NCBI GenBank assembly: GCA_003024785.1
Contig: PUQB01000012.1
Span: 1,357,891 to 1,421,890, forward strand
Source of the DNA: Selaginella tamariscina
Lineage: Eukaryota > Streptophyta > Lycopodiopsida > Selaginellales > Selaginellaceae
Length of the DNA stretch: 64,000 nucleotides
Direction: 5' to 3'
Below the pieces are notes generated by a model. It saw only the letters and a program-made list of their open reading frames with translations, was not told the DNA's origin and did not search any database. Below are positions 12,840-25,600 of this stretch, piece by piece (position 1 is the stretch's first letter; the number at the start of each line of letters is the position of its first letter). The translations under genes and the position numbers were made by a program.

Positions 12840-15800
12840 CTTCCATGCATGGTCATGCATAATTCATTCATAATCTAGTAGCCTCAATAGTGCCACATAG
12901 GTATAAGATTTAAGATGTCCATTGATGGGGTGTTGATTATACACATTTAAGATTTATGATGATTGTTGGATAGGATTTAGGATGGACCTTTACATAGTTG
13001 TTACCCTTAATTTAGTGAGTTTATTACAAAACCAAACCCTTAACCCAATTATTACATTTAACTTAATGAGTTTATCCTTAAGCTCCTACGTTTAACCATG
13101 AGACTTAACTATTTAATGACCCTTAACCTAGTTATTATTCTTAATTGGGTATGAGTTTATCTTTGAGCTATTCTTAATTAATAACTCTTAACTAAATTGT
13201 TATCCTTAACCTAATGAGTTTATCTTATATAACCGAGTTGTTGTCTCAACCTGGTGAGTTTATCCTTAAGTTACAAGTTTACTTAGGTTTAGGGCTTAAG
13301 TATTTAATGTATGATTATGACTTGATCCAGTAACCTCGATACTGACATGTGGGTTTAAGATTTAGGATGGCCGTTGATGGTGTTGATTGTTGATGACACA
13401 CGGTTAAGATTTAAAATGGATATTGATTGTTGATGACACACGTTTAGGATTTAGAATTTAGGATTTAAGATGATATTCAATTATTGATGACAAATGGTTA
13501 CGATTTAGGATGGATAAGATTTAGGATAGGGTAGCTAGCTAGGGTTAGCGTTAATCATATGACTTTATGTTTTGGGATGGTGAAGACTTTGAAGAAGTAC
13601 AATGATAGACGTAAATATTATTATTAAAAGAAATTTTAAATAAATTTTTTAATTTATTTATCTAAATATTCTTAGTGGTTGAGAACTAAGGTAACCGAAT
13701 CATTAAATGGACTCAAATATTCTAGTACATAAATTAGAAAAATATAAGCATAAATTATAATATCATTTCCATGTCTAACATACATTTATATATATACATT
13801 TGTTTCATTAACATTATATATTATAGATACACAAACACATAGAATACCAATATTATAGTTCAAGAAATTCTAATGTTTAATGTTAAACTTAATGCTATTT
13901 AGATAAATGATAAGGTTAAAATATATATCCTTCATATTTGCATAAATCATATATATATATATATGAATTACAATAAACAAATTATGTATAAGTAATGTTG
14001 CTTTTACAAATTTTTATATTATGAAAATTGATTGTTTTACCAAAGGCTCTTTACTAAAAAGTTACATTGGTAATCTTTTAGTTCTTTCTTTTTATGTGTG
14101 TGGATAAGTAAAATTTCTTTATATTATAATAGCCACTAGAAACCATGTTAATGAATTAACTTATAAAACTCATAGTTAAAATGGATGTGCATTTATAATA
14201 ATGATGATTAATGATTTATCTATTTATGAGTGATGCATAACTTTTAAGATTAACATTAATTTGTATTAACAATTTTGAAAAACTATTATTAAGAGTATTC
14301 ATCATTTTGGAAATGGTAATTGCACTTTGAAATGTCAAAATTGAATTTAAGTTTCAACTAAATTTTAATACTTTATTCAAAATTGAATTTATGTTTTAGA
14401 TAAATTTTAGTACTTTTGTTAATAATACACTAGATGGTAATAAATGAATATAATAATATATAAATTAATTATTTATATTTTTTTTACATGTTCAAATGTA
14501 CTTATATACCTTACCAATTTGTATTGAAATATAAAAGTATGTAACGAATTAAAAATACTTTATACTAAAGATACCCCATAGAAAAAGTGTTATAACGTCA
14601 CTAATGTAAATAACTTCTTATTATGAGTGTGTATATATAAATGTGTGAGCATGTTTTATTGTGTGTGTAGATGTGAGTGATATGTGCATGTGTGAATACT
14701 TGTGTATACATATGTGTGTGTTTAATTAATGGTTTAATGTGCATGTGTGATTGTTTTATCATGTGTATGCATATCTATGTGTCTATGGATGCTTTGGTGT
14801 GTGCATATGTGTATAAATGTTTTATCGTTCATGTGTGTAAATGTTTGTGTGTGTGTGTGTGGAGATATATGTGCATGTATGTCCATATACTTTTTGTTTA
14901 TACTTAATTTTTACTTCATACAAATTGGCATCTTCACTAATAGTAGTGTTTTTTTTTTTTTGGAATATTACTTTTAACATATCTTAAACATTCAATAATG
15001 ATAATAATACATGACAGCTTGATAAATAAATATTAAGTTCACCAATTTAAATTTAATGGACACTATGGTAATTTACATGTCAACAATGGGTCCTCGTATA
15101 CTTTAGTTTTGATAAAATGGCATGACACAAATTCTATATAACTTAGTAGATAACTATGTACACACATGATACATATATTAACATATATTACAACGACTTC
15201 ACTACCATAGTTTCATCTTTACAAAGTAACATAATATATTTATGTTTTTTTAAGACAAATGGGAAAAATAATATTTACTTCTTTTATCTTGTAAAAAAAA
15301 CAATTATAATTTCGTCCCAAATTTGTGATTGGTATATTTCATGATATAAATTTTTTAAATACATGTTTAACACAAATTTAGAACTATACAAATTCATAAT
15401 AATGAGTTCGTATTCATGAACCATAATCTCATGTTGCTATGCTTTGCTTACATAATTATTTTAACCTCATATCATATATCTTAATGTCAACAATAAGAAA
15501 TGGTCCATCAATTATGATTACATTTCATAAAACCACGTAACATTATATTTTTTATGGTAACATTCTTTAGTGCAACTCAATTTACAATTTGGCCAAGTCT
15601 TTTATAATTAACTCCTTAGTATGGAGCATATGCTAATGCCCTATATGTTTATATTCTCAAAATTTCAATACATTCTAAATGCATTGAATCTTTAAAAATA
15701 AATGGAACCAGCATATATTAAAAGAATAAATTTTTCACATGTGAGGTGGGTCTCAATTATATGTGCTAAGCACCCAAGAAATTAACCAAAACTACCCAAG

Positions 15801-16150
15801 AATTAAATCTTATCTTTGATCAATAACCTTAACTAATATACTTGCTTATTTTTAATATTTACTAATGAGATCGAATGACAATTTTCTTAGGGCCCTAATT
15901 ACACTTCTTTTCTTATTCTTACAAATAAAATATGAACTACTCACTATCCTTATGGTCCATCCACTTTAATTCATGAGTCGATAATTACTAACATCTTGAT
16001 AATTAATAATGTCTACATTCATAACACAATGTAATAATTCATTAAGAAATTGATTATTATTAATTGTTTAATGTGCCCAAAATAAGTAATAGACAAAGAC
16101 AAGAAAAAAGTTATTTTAAATTTCTGTTGATCCTAACTAGTATTCTTATA
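12840..16150. other. AT-rich intergenic DNA with degenerate repeats and a GT-rich tract
   Basis: No gene is supported. Between about 12900 and 13550 two phrases recur in degenerate form: one built on CCTTAACCTAGTTATT...GAGTTTATCCTTAAG and one on GTTGATGACACACGTTTAGGATTTA. A similar family reappears at about 58550-58990. From 14620 to 14890 there is a long TGTGTG-rich tract; open frames crossing it on the plus strand are low-complexity Cys/Val/Met strings and not genes. Confidence 0.65.
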
Positions 16151-16660
16151 AATCCTTTTGCAACTTGCTTATGATTAGTTTTCACTTAGTCGATCACCCT
16201 CTAAAGGTCCAAACATTGTTCTTCAATCAATTGCATGTGATTGTTGGACTAGCCACCAACCATGATGTATATCATACATGTATAACATGTGTGAGAGAGT
16301 ATGTACAAGATTGTGTACTCCGATTTCTCAATCTTGAGACTTCAAACTTATTCAAAACATCAAACACCACCTACAAAAAATTTGTAAATTTGTGATAAAT
16401 TTTCAAGTTTGGTAAGGTTTATATTGATAATATTTTGTACCTCATCGTCTGGTTTCATGATTGTCAACATTAAAAATATTGTTTAGTAGGATGTGTATGT
16501 CATTTGATCTTGTTTCTATAGACATATGCACGAACGCAGTGCCACGTCCATTCCATATGTAGCACATACCAAAAATTAACACGTGCACGTGCATGGATAT
16601 ACACGTAAGTGTATATACTAGGTATTTAGTGAGATAATTTAGGGCAAATAAGCCCAAGCT

Positions 16661-17687
16661 ATGGAGGACCTACCTCATGAGATGGTGAAGATCTTTGCGC
16701 ATCTCCCACTTGAGGATATAGTAGGTGCAAGGTGTGTGTCGAGGGCATGGCACAAACTCCCTCTGCCCTCTCTGCCACAAGTTATGGACAATGGATGGCA
16801 ATGATCTCATAATACCTATAGGTATTCCTCTCGCAAAACCTCCCGTTGCTACAACGCTACCACTAAGAAATGGTATGTCATCCCAAATTCCTTCTTCATG
16901 CCCAAAGATGGATTCATGCTCAAGGCCACCAGGTAAACAATAAATATACATTGTGTGTACACTAACATACACATTATGCTTTGATGTAGGGGAAGCTTAG
17001 CTGCAGTTCGAATGAAGGAAAAGATTGCTGTGGGAAGCCCTGTTACTGGTGAGTGGGCCTTCATAGACCCACCTCCCAAGTGTTCTTGGCAGAAAGACTC
17101 ATGGGCAATCTGGGTATGAATGGGAAGAACTTCAAGCTCTTGATTGGGTCCAAGCTGTATGACGCACAAGCAATACATGGGTGAGAGTGAATATGAAGGC
17201 TCATTATGTGGGTCGAGAACTATACTATGACGACAATGGTTACTTCTACTACCTACATGGCTCTAGGTTGGTACGTGGTTGCCTAGATGATCCATCAAAA
17301 GCAGAGACTCTAGGAACTGCTCCTTGGTGCGCTCAAGATGAGCATATACTCTTCAACTACAAGGGAGAGATTGGTCTTATTTCACGATCTGAATCATGTG
17401 TGTCGGTATTTGTCTTTGATGTACTTACTAGTCAATTTATGGAGAAAATCATCTTGCCCAACAAGATGGCAGAAAGTATTCTTAAGAAGCAAGGTGAGTA
17501 CAAGAAGAAGAGAAGAGAGGGCGCAGTGGGCCAACGTGGCAGTTTTGTTTGTAATGAGCAAGTGGTGATTGCCCCTTTTGGATGTAGTGATCTCATAGTT
17601 TTTGATTGCTTGGAGGAGACATGGCATTGGATTAAGGATGGTGTTGAAGTTTCCCTTTTGAGCGAACTTCTTATATGTTTTGCATAA
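16661..17687 (+). pseudogene. F-box/kelch-like gene with frameshifts
   Basis: An ATG at 16661 opens a textbook F-box (LPHEMVKIFAHLPLEDIVGA then RCVSRAWHKL), the SKP1-binding module of SCF ubiquitin ligases. Exon 1 runs to 16932, where AG|GTAAAC is a good donor. Exon 2 starts at 16990 after TGATGTAG and reads GSLAAVRMKEKIAVGSPVTG in phase. The C-terminal part, open from 17181 to 17687, is a kelch/beta-propeller-like F-box-associated region (RELYYDDNGYFYYLHGSRL, CLEETWHW). The frame is lost at least three times: about 16800 (stop after the F-box), about 17120 and about 17180. Each later frame is still recognisable, so these are recent changes or sequence errors. The substrate is unknown. Confidence 0.7.
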
Positions 17688-17809
17688 AGCTTACCTCTAA
17701 CAAGGGATCTACTTTGGTAAGAACTGTGTGAATGTGTGTGTAGGAAATATGAAGCTTTAGGAGGACAAAGTTGAGGGTTTGGAATTTGTTTTTTCTTTTT
17801 TCTTTTTTT

Positions 17810-18545
17810 TTTTTTCCCTCACCTTGGGATGGAATCCCCTCGTCCCTAGTTTGGGATGGCCATTGTGCAGCCCCGCCCAGTCTTGTGGAGCATCAGGTCA
17901 CTTGGTACTCATTATGACTCACTACATCGTCAATTTACTAAACTCCTGGTGTGGATGTCTTTCGTCGATGGTTGTTTCCTCTCCTATAGAGGCCCTCATG
18001 ATGAGGCTCTTCATTGCTCTTTCCAGGCATCCACAACAAGTCTACCTCACCCTTTTGGGTGACAGCAGTCCTGGGTTTACTGCTACATCCTTTGCTTCCT
18101 GGGCATGCAAAATCCCATCCCTTGGGGTTCTTTTGCATGAGGTCTCCTCCCTTTGAGGTACTCGTTAATACGAGTTCAACTATGTTGTGTGAAAGTCATC
18201 ATAACCGTCGATTTCTCCTACGTCAAAAGTGGGTGGTGGACTTCCTTCATCCAACCATTTTCCCTAGGTCATTACAGGGAGGTTTTGCCCATCTAGGTGC
18301 TACTCATTGATGCACATTCCTACACTTAGAATTTCATTAGGACGTGTTGGGGGTTTCTTCATACTTGTTGAGGCCATTGTAACTTGTTTGCATGGTCCTT
18401 TAGGGCGCCTTCTTGCCCTCCCCACGAGGTTGTGTGGTTGTGTGGGATGTGACATCTTGTGTTGTGGTCCCTACCTTGGGAGGCTGGGTAGATTGCAGCA
18501 TTTGAGGTACATATCTTCCCTCCATTGGCCTCTCTAGACCTGCAC
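17810..18545 (+). repeat. Dispersed retroelement segment, inverted partner of 5555-6405
   Basis: This segment lies 120 bp downstream of the F-box stop, after a T-rich run at about 17790-17815. It matches the reverse complement of 5555-6405 along nearly its whole length with scattered substitutions and short indels. The open frames here are broken counterparts of those in the partner and are not supported as genes. Confidence 0.7.
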
Positions 18546-19690
18546 ATCACATTCTCATGATCAATTGTTATTTGTTAATATCCTATTAAAAATATCTTAG
18601 AATAATATCTTGAATGAATGAATGATGATTGCATTTGAATTTTAAATAAACATGGATATAGACAAGCACGACAAAATTATATATATTAGGAATAATGAAC
18701 ACTGCAAGCTGTTCAATCCCTTATCCTTCAACAACATCTTATATAAAAACACACTATTGTCATTGACAACACATAACTTATATTTGATATATTAAACATT
18801 TATTATTTTGCATTCAGTATACTATTATTTAAGATGAAACTCTTCTAGTGTTTCTTTTGCATTTGATATGCTATTATTCAAGATTTATGTAAACAAACAA
18901 GCATGGCTAATATTAATTTAATTTTGACTTAAGAGTATGCAAGATTTGTGGTCTAGGAACCGTAAGATAAGGCTTTTCATTCTTTATCCAATCATTGGCG
19001 TTCATAGTATGTGATAGATGTGGGTACATATAACTTGATAGATGGTCTTATGAAATCTCTATATCTTGTTGATCTTTTAAGAGGGATGTGAATTTGATAG
19101 TGATTTTGCAACAGTATTTTAAACACAAGATCCGTATAGGATAAACAAATATTTGAAATAAAAATTGTCTAGAAAAGTTCATAAAGTTTAAAGTGATTAG
19201 AACATTATACAAACATATATAAACATGCATTTTATCAAATATAAGTTATTCCATTATGACTTTTCACATTGATATTGAGACATACACACAAGGTCTCTCG
19301 TGTAATTTCTTATACACAAGTGTAAATTAATCAAGGGAAAAGAAAAACAACAATTGCAAAAAATAACAGAAGAAAACATTAATACAAGCTCGTAGAAATT
19401 GTAAACAATTCTGCACAAATATAGTATACAGACAATAAAGAAAAATAATGTTAAATCCAGCTTTAAGATTGAAGAGGAATTATAAAACTTTGAGTAAGCT
19501 TTAAAACTTAATATTTTTAACAAGTTCGAATTAAGCTTTAAGATTCGAAAGTAATCAAAAGAAACTCTAAGAGCAATCCTGAATAAAGACTTCATAATCA
19601 TAAGATGTACATGCTTTAATACCATGTTGAACTTAAAGAAAAAAAACTTCTTATTCTGTTAGATGATTGAGGTGTATATAACAAATATTC
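18546..19690. other. AT-rich intergenic DNA
   Basis: I see no gene. The minus-strand open frame at 19254-19625 is rich in Phe, Leu, Ile and Ser, has no domain, and looks like chance in AT-rich DNA. Confidence 0.55.
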
Positions 19691-19694
19691 CATA

Positions 19695-21062
19695 TTGATT
19701 GAAAATTACACTTGCTTCTTTTTAATTTTGTACTTCTTCATAACGTCGGATGTGCCAATTGAGGTCCTCGATGTATTTTCAGATACTCTGCAAAATGTGA
19801 TCCCTTTGCGGGAGCTCTGGGAGGTGCACTCTTTGGTTCATATGGGAAAGAGTTCAAGTGAAGATATCGCCAAACAAATGGCCAGCATGATCTAGGAAGT
19901 GAAAGATTACATCAACGAGAAGCTGACTTATGCCAAGAAGCAGCTATGTGATGATGCAATGGCTTCCTTCAATGCCAGTGCCGATGATCTCCATGTGCAA
20001 ATCCCTGAGCTGGCAGATCACCCGGAAGCTGCATCAATAGCTATCAACACGCATCAGGAATGCGTGGGAGAAGCCAGGTACATAGAATATTAACTTATAT
20101 ATAAAAGAACAGAGTAATGAAGGGTTAGTAAACCATTGCTTATTATACACATTTCAAACTTTTAAAACTGCACGTGAAGCTTTGAATGTTCTGCTGATCT
20201 GCAGTGGGGTCATGTGACCATCCACAACTATGCTTCATGGCATCTCTCTACTTTGGCTCTCCTGGATGATGGAATAAAGGATTCTGGAAACTGTCTCAAT
20301 TACACTTACCTCAGCAAGCTGTTGCCACATTCATGGACCAGGGAAAATGTTTGCTCTCAAACGGCTTACCTTGACACACTCAGGTGCATAAGATTTTTAT
20401 TTGATACTGATTTATAGGCCATTAGGTGACCAATCTCTGGTACTGGGGTGTTGTACCCTTAAGTACCCCGGAAATATTGAAACCTTAACAGCCAACCAAG
20501 CTGTTCCAACCAATAAAACCAGCATGTACTTGCAACCTCCTGTAGGAACTGTTCACTGCGTGGTGAACAACATGCCGGGTGGCTAAGACAGGTTTTGGCT
20601 AGAAGGGAGGAGGTCCACCACCTGGCATCGCTTAAATACTACATAAACTTAAACACCCACTTGTTGGTGTTACATCTTCGTTCAGTTTCTAAACTGTAAC
20701 AATGTTTACTATGATGATGTCACTGGAAGTCTCTTAAACTTTATCTCACCGGATGGGAACTACCTACCCTACTACCGGATTAGGGATGTTAGTACTACCA
20801 AGTTCATAGGTCTTCAAGGTCTCACTCTCCACTAACACTGTTGGCGTGCCAATACCTGGTTCTGGTGAGGTTCAGGGGACGGTTATCTTCGACACTAAGC
20901 AAAGCTTGAGTATGTCAAGATTGAACCGACTGGTCCTTGTGACTTCACTGTTGAGTGGAAGCCAACTGCAAGCCAAGCAAGATCCCAGGTGCTCTTGTCC
21001 ACCGTGGAAGTTTGCCAATCGACTTCGATGCCTAGAGAAAGTCTGTGGTTTGTGTGAATAAT
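19695..21062 (+). pseudogene. Unrecognised multi-exon gene with an in-frame stop
   Basis: At least three exons are visible. The first is open across about 19740-20077 with donor CCAG|GTACAT. The second is 20205-20383, after CTGCAG and before GTGCAT. The third is 20418-20585. More coding-like sequence follows in shifting frames to 21062. Exon 1 carries a TAG at 19893-19895, with the same frame continuing on both sides (SEDIAKQMASMI, stop, EVKDYINEKLTYAKKQL), so a single nonsense change interrupts it. The first two exons look mostly alpha-helical and the last part beta-rich (SPDGNYLPYYRIRD; later a VEWKPTA stretch). A helix with AxWHLxxLxLLxDG in exon 2 faintly recalls the helical pore domain of three-domain Cry-fold proteins, which are known in ferns. 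That resemblance is weak, and I do not assign a function. Confidence 0.45.
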
Positions 21063-21099
21063 GTATGCCTGCAGTGGTATACTGCTGCTTATCTACCAT

Positions 21100-22523
21100 G
21101 AGAGAGATCTACAATGCAAAGCAGTGTAACGTTTATACACGATGTATACTTATAATATCACAATCTCGTAATAATTTAGCCATGTGATATATAAATGGTG
21201 AATGGATCAATGCAAAGTGATTTTTGTCAACACATAGACATACACAAAGTTAACTATCTCGATGTCCCGTTTTCTATTGTAAGAGAATAAGAGAGCAGCA
21301 TGCCCAGGAACTTGACTGGACAAGAAATTATAATTAACACTTGTTTGTTCCTTTCCAGAGCAAGAAACAAACGCATCCTCGTATGCAAAATAAACCCACC
21401 TGTAATGTGTATACATTTTAAACACACGAAGGATAAAAGTAACTGCGAGCGCGTGCGCGTGTGATATCGTTATTGATGTTAAACATAAAAGACTAACATA
21501 TACACAAACATTGTAATCTCTCTCTAATACAAAGTAGACTCGGTCAGCGTTCAACACTCGTGCTTAACCATGCTTTTTCAAAGAGGTTCACTCGTATTTG
21601 ACCACGATGGCATTCGAACCCATTTGAATTCGAAGTCCAACGCGCCATTAATTGATATTTTTTCATTTGTAATAGATTCGTTTAAAGATCCCACTGTAGA
21701 CACGGAATAAACATGCACGCACACCCACACACACAATATGTATTACACACATTATCCGATGGACTTCTGTTCTAGAATGGAAATGACGCTTGTATATGTG
21801 AGAGCAGTATCTCACACACGCACATATGCACACACACTCACAGTACACACACGTTCGTCCTAATTATATGATAAATGACAATACCAGGTGAAATTATTCT
21901 GAAGTTGAAGTTGTAAATGAGTCGATGAACCCTTTCAGCTTCAAAACTTGGCCGTGTTTCTGCACAATCAAAGTCATATACTATATCTGTAAGTGTACAT
22001 GTGGGTATAAGTAACACATCACTCACATACATATACATCTATATACCATGGGTTTGCTGATTGTTAGTTGCCACGTCCACATGCATGTTAAGTGTCATTA
22101 AATATGCAGATATAACATGTATAAGTTTAACTTTATTTATACATATTTAATATATAATATAATATTAATTACATGTACTCTATATCTATTACAAAGCTTA
22201 AATTTATTATCTAAAAACTTATTATTATTCTATGATTTTAATATAAATAAATAAATTTGTATATATTAAATGCAAAATAAATCATAACTTAAATATCAAT
22301 ATAGAGGGTATATCCCGTGAATATTCAACAATTTTTAGCAGCCGTATATAATGATATACAATATGAGGTTTACATATATAAAATAGCATATTTATTCATA
22401 ATTGTAATTCAAAATATCATAGCATTTATAGCCAAATTCCCACGATGGATTTTTACAAGCTTTAGAACTGGCATTCAACAAGATTATACATAGTCTATCA
22501 CTGGAAACCATTCATTGTCAATC
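21100..22523. other. AT-rich intergenic DNA upstream of the copia element
   Basis: No gene is supported. CA/GT-rich patches at about 21715-21850 give short Cys/Val/Tyr-rich open frames on the minus strand that I reject as low complexity. The last five bases, CAATC (22519-22523), are the upstream copy of the target-site duplication of the element that follows. Confidence 0.6.
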
Positions 22524-22611
22524 TGTTAACATGACATACCTCGCCACATATACATTTAGGGCTTTCCGTTTGTGTCCGTTAGCACGGTGCGCTTGGATCC
22601 TGATTGTCTCA
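22524..22611 (+). repeat. 5' LTR of copia copy 1
   Basis: This repeat starts TGTTAACATGACATACC and ends GATTGTCTCA. It has one extra A compared with the other three LTRs of the family in this window (TGTTAAC against TGTTAC). The only TATA-like stretch is CATATACATTTA, so the promoter must be very compact or partly outside the LTR. Confidence 0.95.
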
Positions 22612-22623
22612 TGGTATCGGAGC
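22612..22623 (+). promoter_or_regulatory. Primer-binding site (initiator tRNA-Met type)
   Basis: TGGTATCGGAGC directly abuts the 5' LTR. It matches the usual plant copia site TGGTATCAGAGC, complementary to the 3' end of initiator tRNA-Met, at 11 of 12 positions. Copy 2 has TGGTATCACAGC at the same place, a different single change, so the ancestral site was very probably the canonical one. Confidence 0.85.
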
Positions 22624-22635
22624 TCGGATAGCGCC

Positions 22636-25600
22636 ATGGAAGGAAAGCCATCCATCCGCGAGTTTGATGGAGAAGGATTTGAGGGATTCAAGATCCATCT
22701 TGAATCCTTTCTCTTATTTCATGGGTTGTTGGGGATTGTAGATGGAACAGAGCCGTCGCCAGCTCCAGGTTCTACTGCTGCTGAGGTACGTGACTGGAAT
22801 CTCCGGGATTCCAAGGCTAGAGGAAGTATTGCAATGTGCCTGTCCTCGAATGTATTATTTGCTGCTCCATCCATTCCCAAATCCACTGCAGCAGCACTTT
22901 GGAAATGGTTGAGCGACACCTATGGCATCAAGAGTGAAATGGATGTCTTCAACATCCATTCACAGCTAGATTCCTTGAGGCTAGAGGAAAATGGTAGTAT
23001 CCAGACTCACATTGCCAAGCTCCAGGGATTTTTCACACAGCTTGCGGCTGCTGGGGCGAAGCATTGTCTCACGGATGAGCAGCAGAGGCTGCGACTCTAC
23101 AAGTCCTTGCCGGCTAGTTGGAAGAATGCAGTTGAGAGCTTGCTTCTCCAACCAGGGATGACTTGGGCAGATGCCGTGAGGAGTCTTCGCAATATTGAAG
23201 CCATGCGAAGTGAGAGGGCGGAAATGCCACATGCTATGTATGCTTCACAGGCTCTTGGTGATGCCAAAGTGGCAAAAACGTATGCAGCAGCAAATGCCCA
23301 GAAAGGGCAAAATTTCAGGGTAGCAGCAAATGCCCAGAAAGGGCAAAATTCTAGGGCATTTGGGCGTGCCAAGGCCAGACTTGCTAAGAATCAGTGTGCT
23401 CGTTGCTTGGAGATGGGCCATTGGGCTCAAGATTGCACTGCTCCAAAGCCTGTCAAACGACCAATTGCTATGACGGCGAAAGCTAATCTACTCGAGAGCA
23501 ATGGGACTGCTACAACAAATGAGGTTGACGAGGAACTCTACAACGCAGAGGCAGTTGTAGCACCGAGTAGGTGGCTTCTAGACTCTGGTTGTACTAATCT
23601 TATGGGCAATAAGAAAAGTCTTTTTGAGTGTTACCAACCGAACATTGAAAAGCATGCTGTTCATTTAGGTGATAATACCACCATCCCTGTGGAAGGCATC
23701 GGGCAATTTCGGCTCTCACTTGATCATGGGCGGACCATGACATTTGATGGTGCCATGCACGTCTCCACCTTGCGACGTAATTTAATGTCCATCGCCAAGA
23801 TATGCGATCAAAGTGCAGTGGTAGTCTTTGATGCAAAGGGAGTCTCCTTGGTTGACTCTAGCGACTTTCACATGCTTGGTACACAGTTGCTTCGTGGGAA
23901 ACGCATTGGGGACTTGTACGAGATTACTGCTGCCGACTCAGTTCAGGCCTTTCAAACTGTGGAGGCAGATTCTCGTGCAGAGCTCTGGCACAAGAGACTC
24001 GGTCATGTGAATTACCAATCTCTTCAACGAATGAAATCACAAGGCATAGTTACTGGATTGGATTTCCGACGTATCCCATCTACGTTTTGTGAAGCTTGTG
24101 TTTTAGGCAAGCATCACCGCCGAAATTTCTCGCCGAGTAAGCATCGAGCGATTGGACTTTTGGACTTGGTCCATTCTGATCTTTGTGGTCCCATGGACGT
24201 GCCAAGCCATGATGGTGCGAAGTATTTCATCACATTCATTGATGACTATAGCCGTCGGACATGCATTCACTTCTTGATGCGCAAGAGCGATGCAGTTGTT
24301 GCGTTTCAAACATATAAGGCCTATGTTGAAAATCTCCTTGGCCGAAAGATAAAAGCTCTTCGAGTTGACGGTGGTGGTGAATACCTCAACAATGAGCTTC
24401 GGGGCATCTGTCGTGATGTAGGCATACGACTGCAAGCCACGGCTCGCTACACCCCCCAGCAAAATGGTGTTGCAGAAAGGAAGAATCGCACTCTTGTCAA
24501 TGCTGCTCGTGCTTTGTTAGCTGATGGACATCTTGACAAGACGTTTTGGCAAGAGGCCATAGCCACAGCAATGCATGTCCAAAATCGCCTTGCTACGGCT
24601 GCTTTGGATGGAAAAACCCCTGAGGCATTTTGGACAGGGTCTACTCCTGATGTGTCTCACTTTCGAGTCTTCGGTTGTGCGGCATACGCACATACCCCTG
24701 ATCAACTTCGGAAAAAACTGGATCCCAAAAGTAAAAAATTCATCTTCATAGGATATGCACAAGATGACACCATCGGGAGAAAAGCTTACAAGTTGTGGGA
24801 TCTTGCATCTCATAAGGCTCTTGTTAGCACGGATGTCATGTTCAACGAAGATGACTTTCCCATGCGCACAGAGGCTCTTCAAGATCCTTCTTTCATTGAT
24901 GAGACTCAACTTGTTCCTTTGATACCACTTATGGGAGATGGTCCACTCTTGCCTCCGCCTTTAGATCCTATTCATGAGTTACCACTAGAGATTCCACTGG
25001 GGAATCCTCCACTTCTAGACATGCCTGAACCAGTTGATGCTCAAATTGAGGATAGGCCTTCGACACCTCCACCACCTCGTCGACGTCGTGGCATGCCTGA
25101 TCCGATGCCAATTCTTGATCAACCCCGGGAACGTCGACCTTCATTGAAAGTCCGAGAAAATATTGAAGTAGATGCTGCGGAGCTCGATGATTTTTGTGGT
25201 CTTGTTGATGCTGGCATCCCCATGACCTATGATGAGGCCGTCTCAGGGCCTGAGGCTCCATATTGGATGGAAGCCATTGCGGAAGAAGTTGCTTCCATTC
25301 GGGTTAACGGCACCTATGTTCAAGTGGATTCAGCACCACCGGGACGACGTGTTTTGGATCCAAAATGGATCTTTTCCAAAAAGTATGGAAAAGATGGTCA
25401 AGTGGTACGTTATAAGGCACGGTTAGTTGTTCGCGGATTTCGCCAAGTCCATGGCCTTGACTATGATGAAACATTCTCACCAGTTGTAAAAATGGCCAGC
25501 CTCCGTACCCTTTTTGCACTTGCGGCTGCTCGCAAATGGCAAGTCCACCATATGGATGTCAAGACAGCCTTCTTGAATGGGGATTTGCAAGAGGATATCT

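Noticed and set aside
14677-14977. Open frames rich in Cys, Val and Met
   Set aside because: They translate a TGTGTG-rich tract and have no domain or splice context.
24103-24909. Minus-strand open frames within the copia element
   Set aside because: They are shadows of the conserved integrase frame and recur in copy 2 for the same reason.
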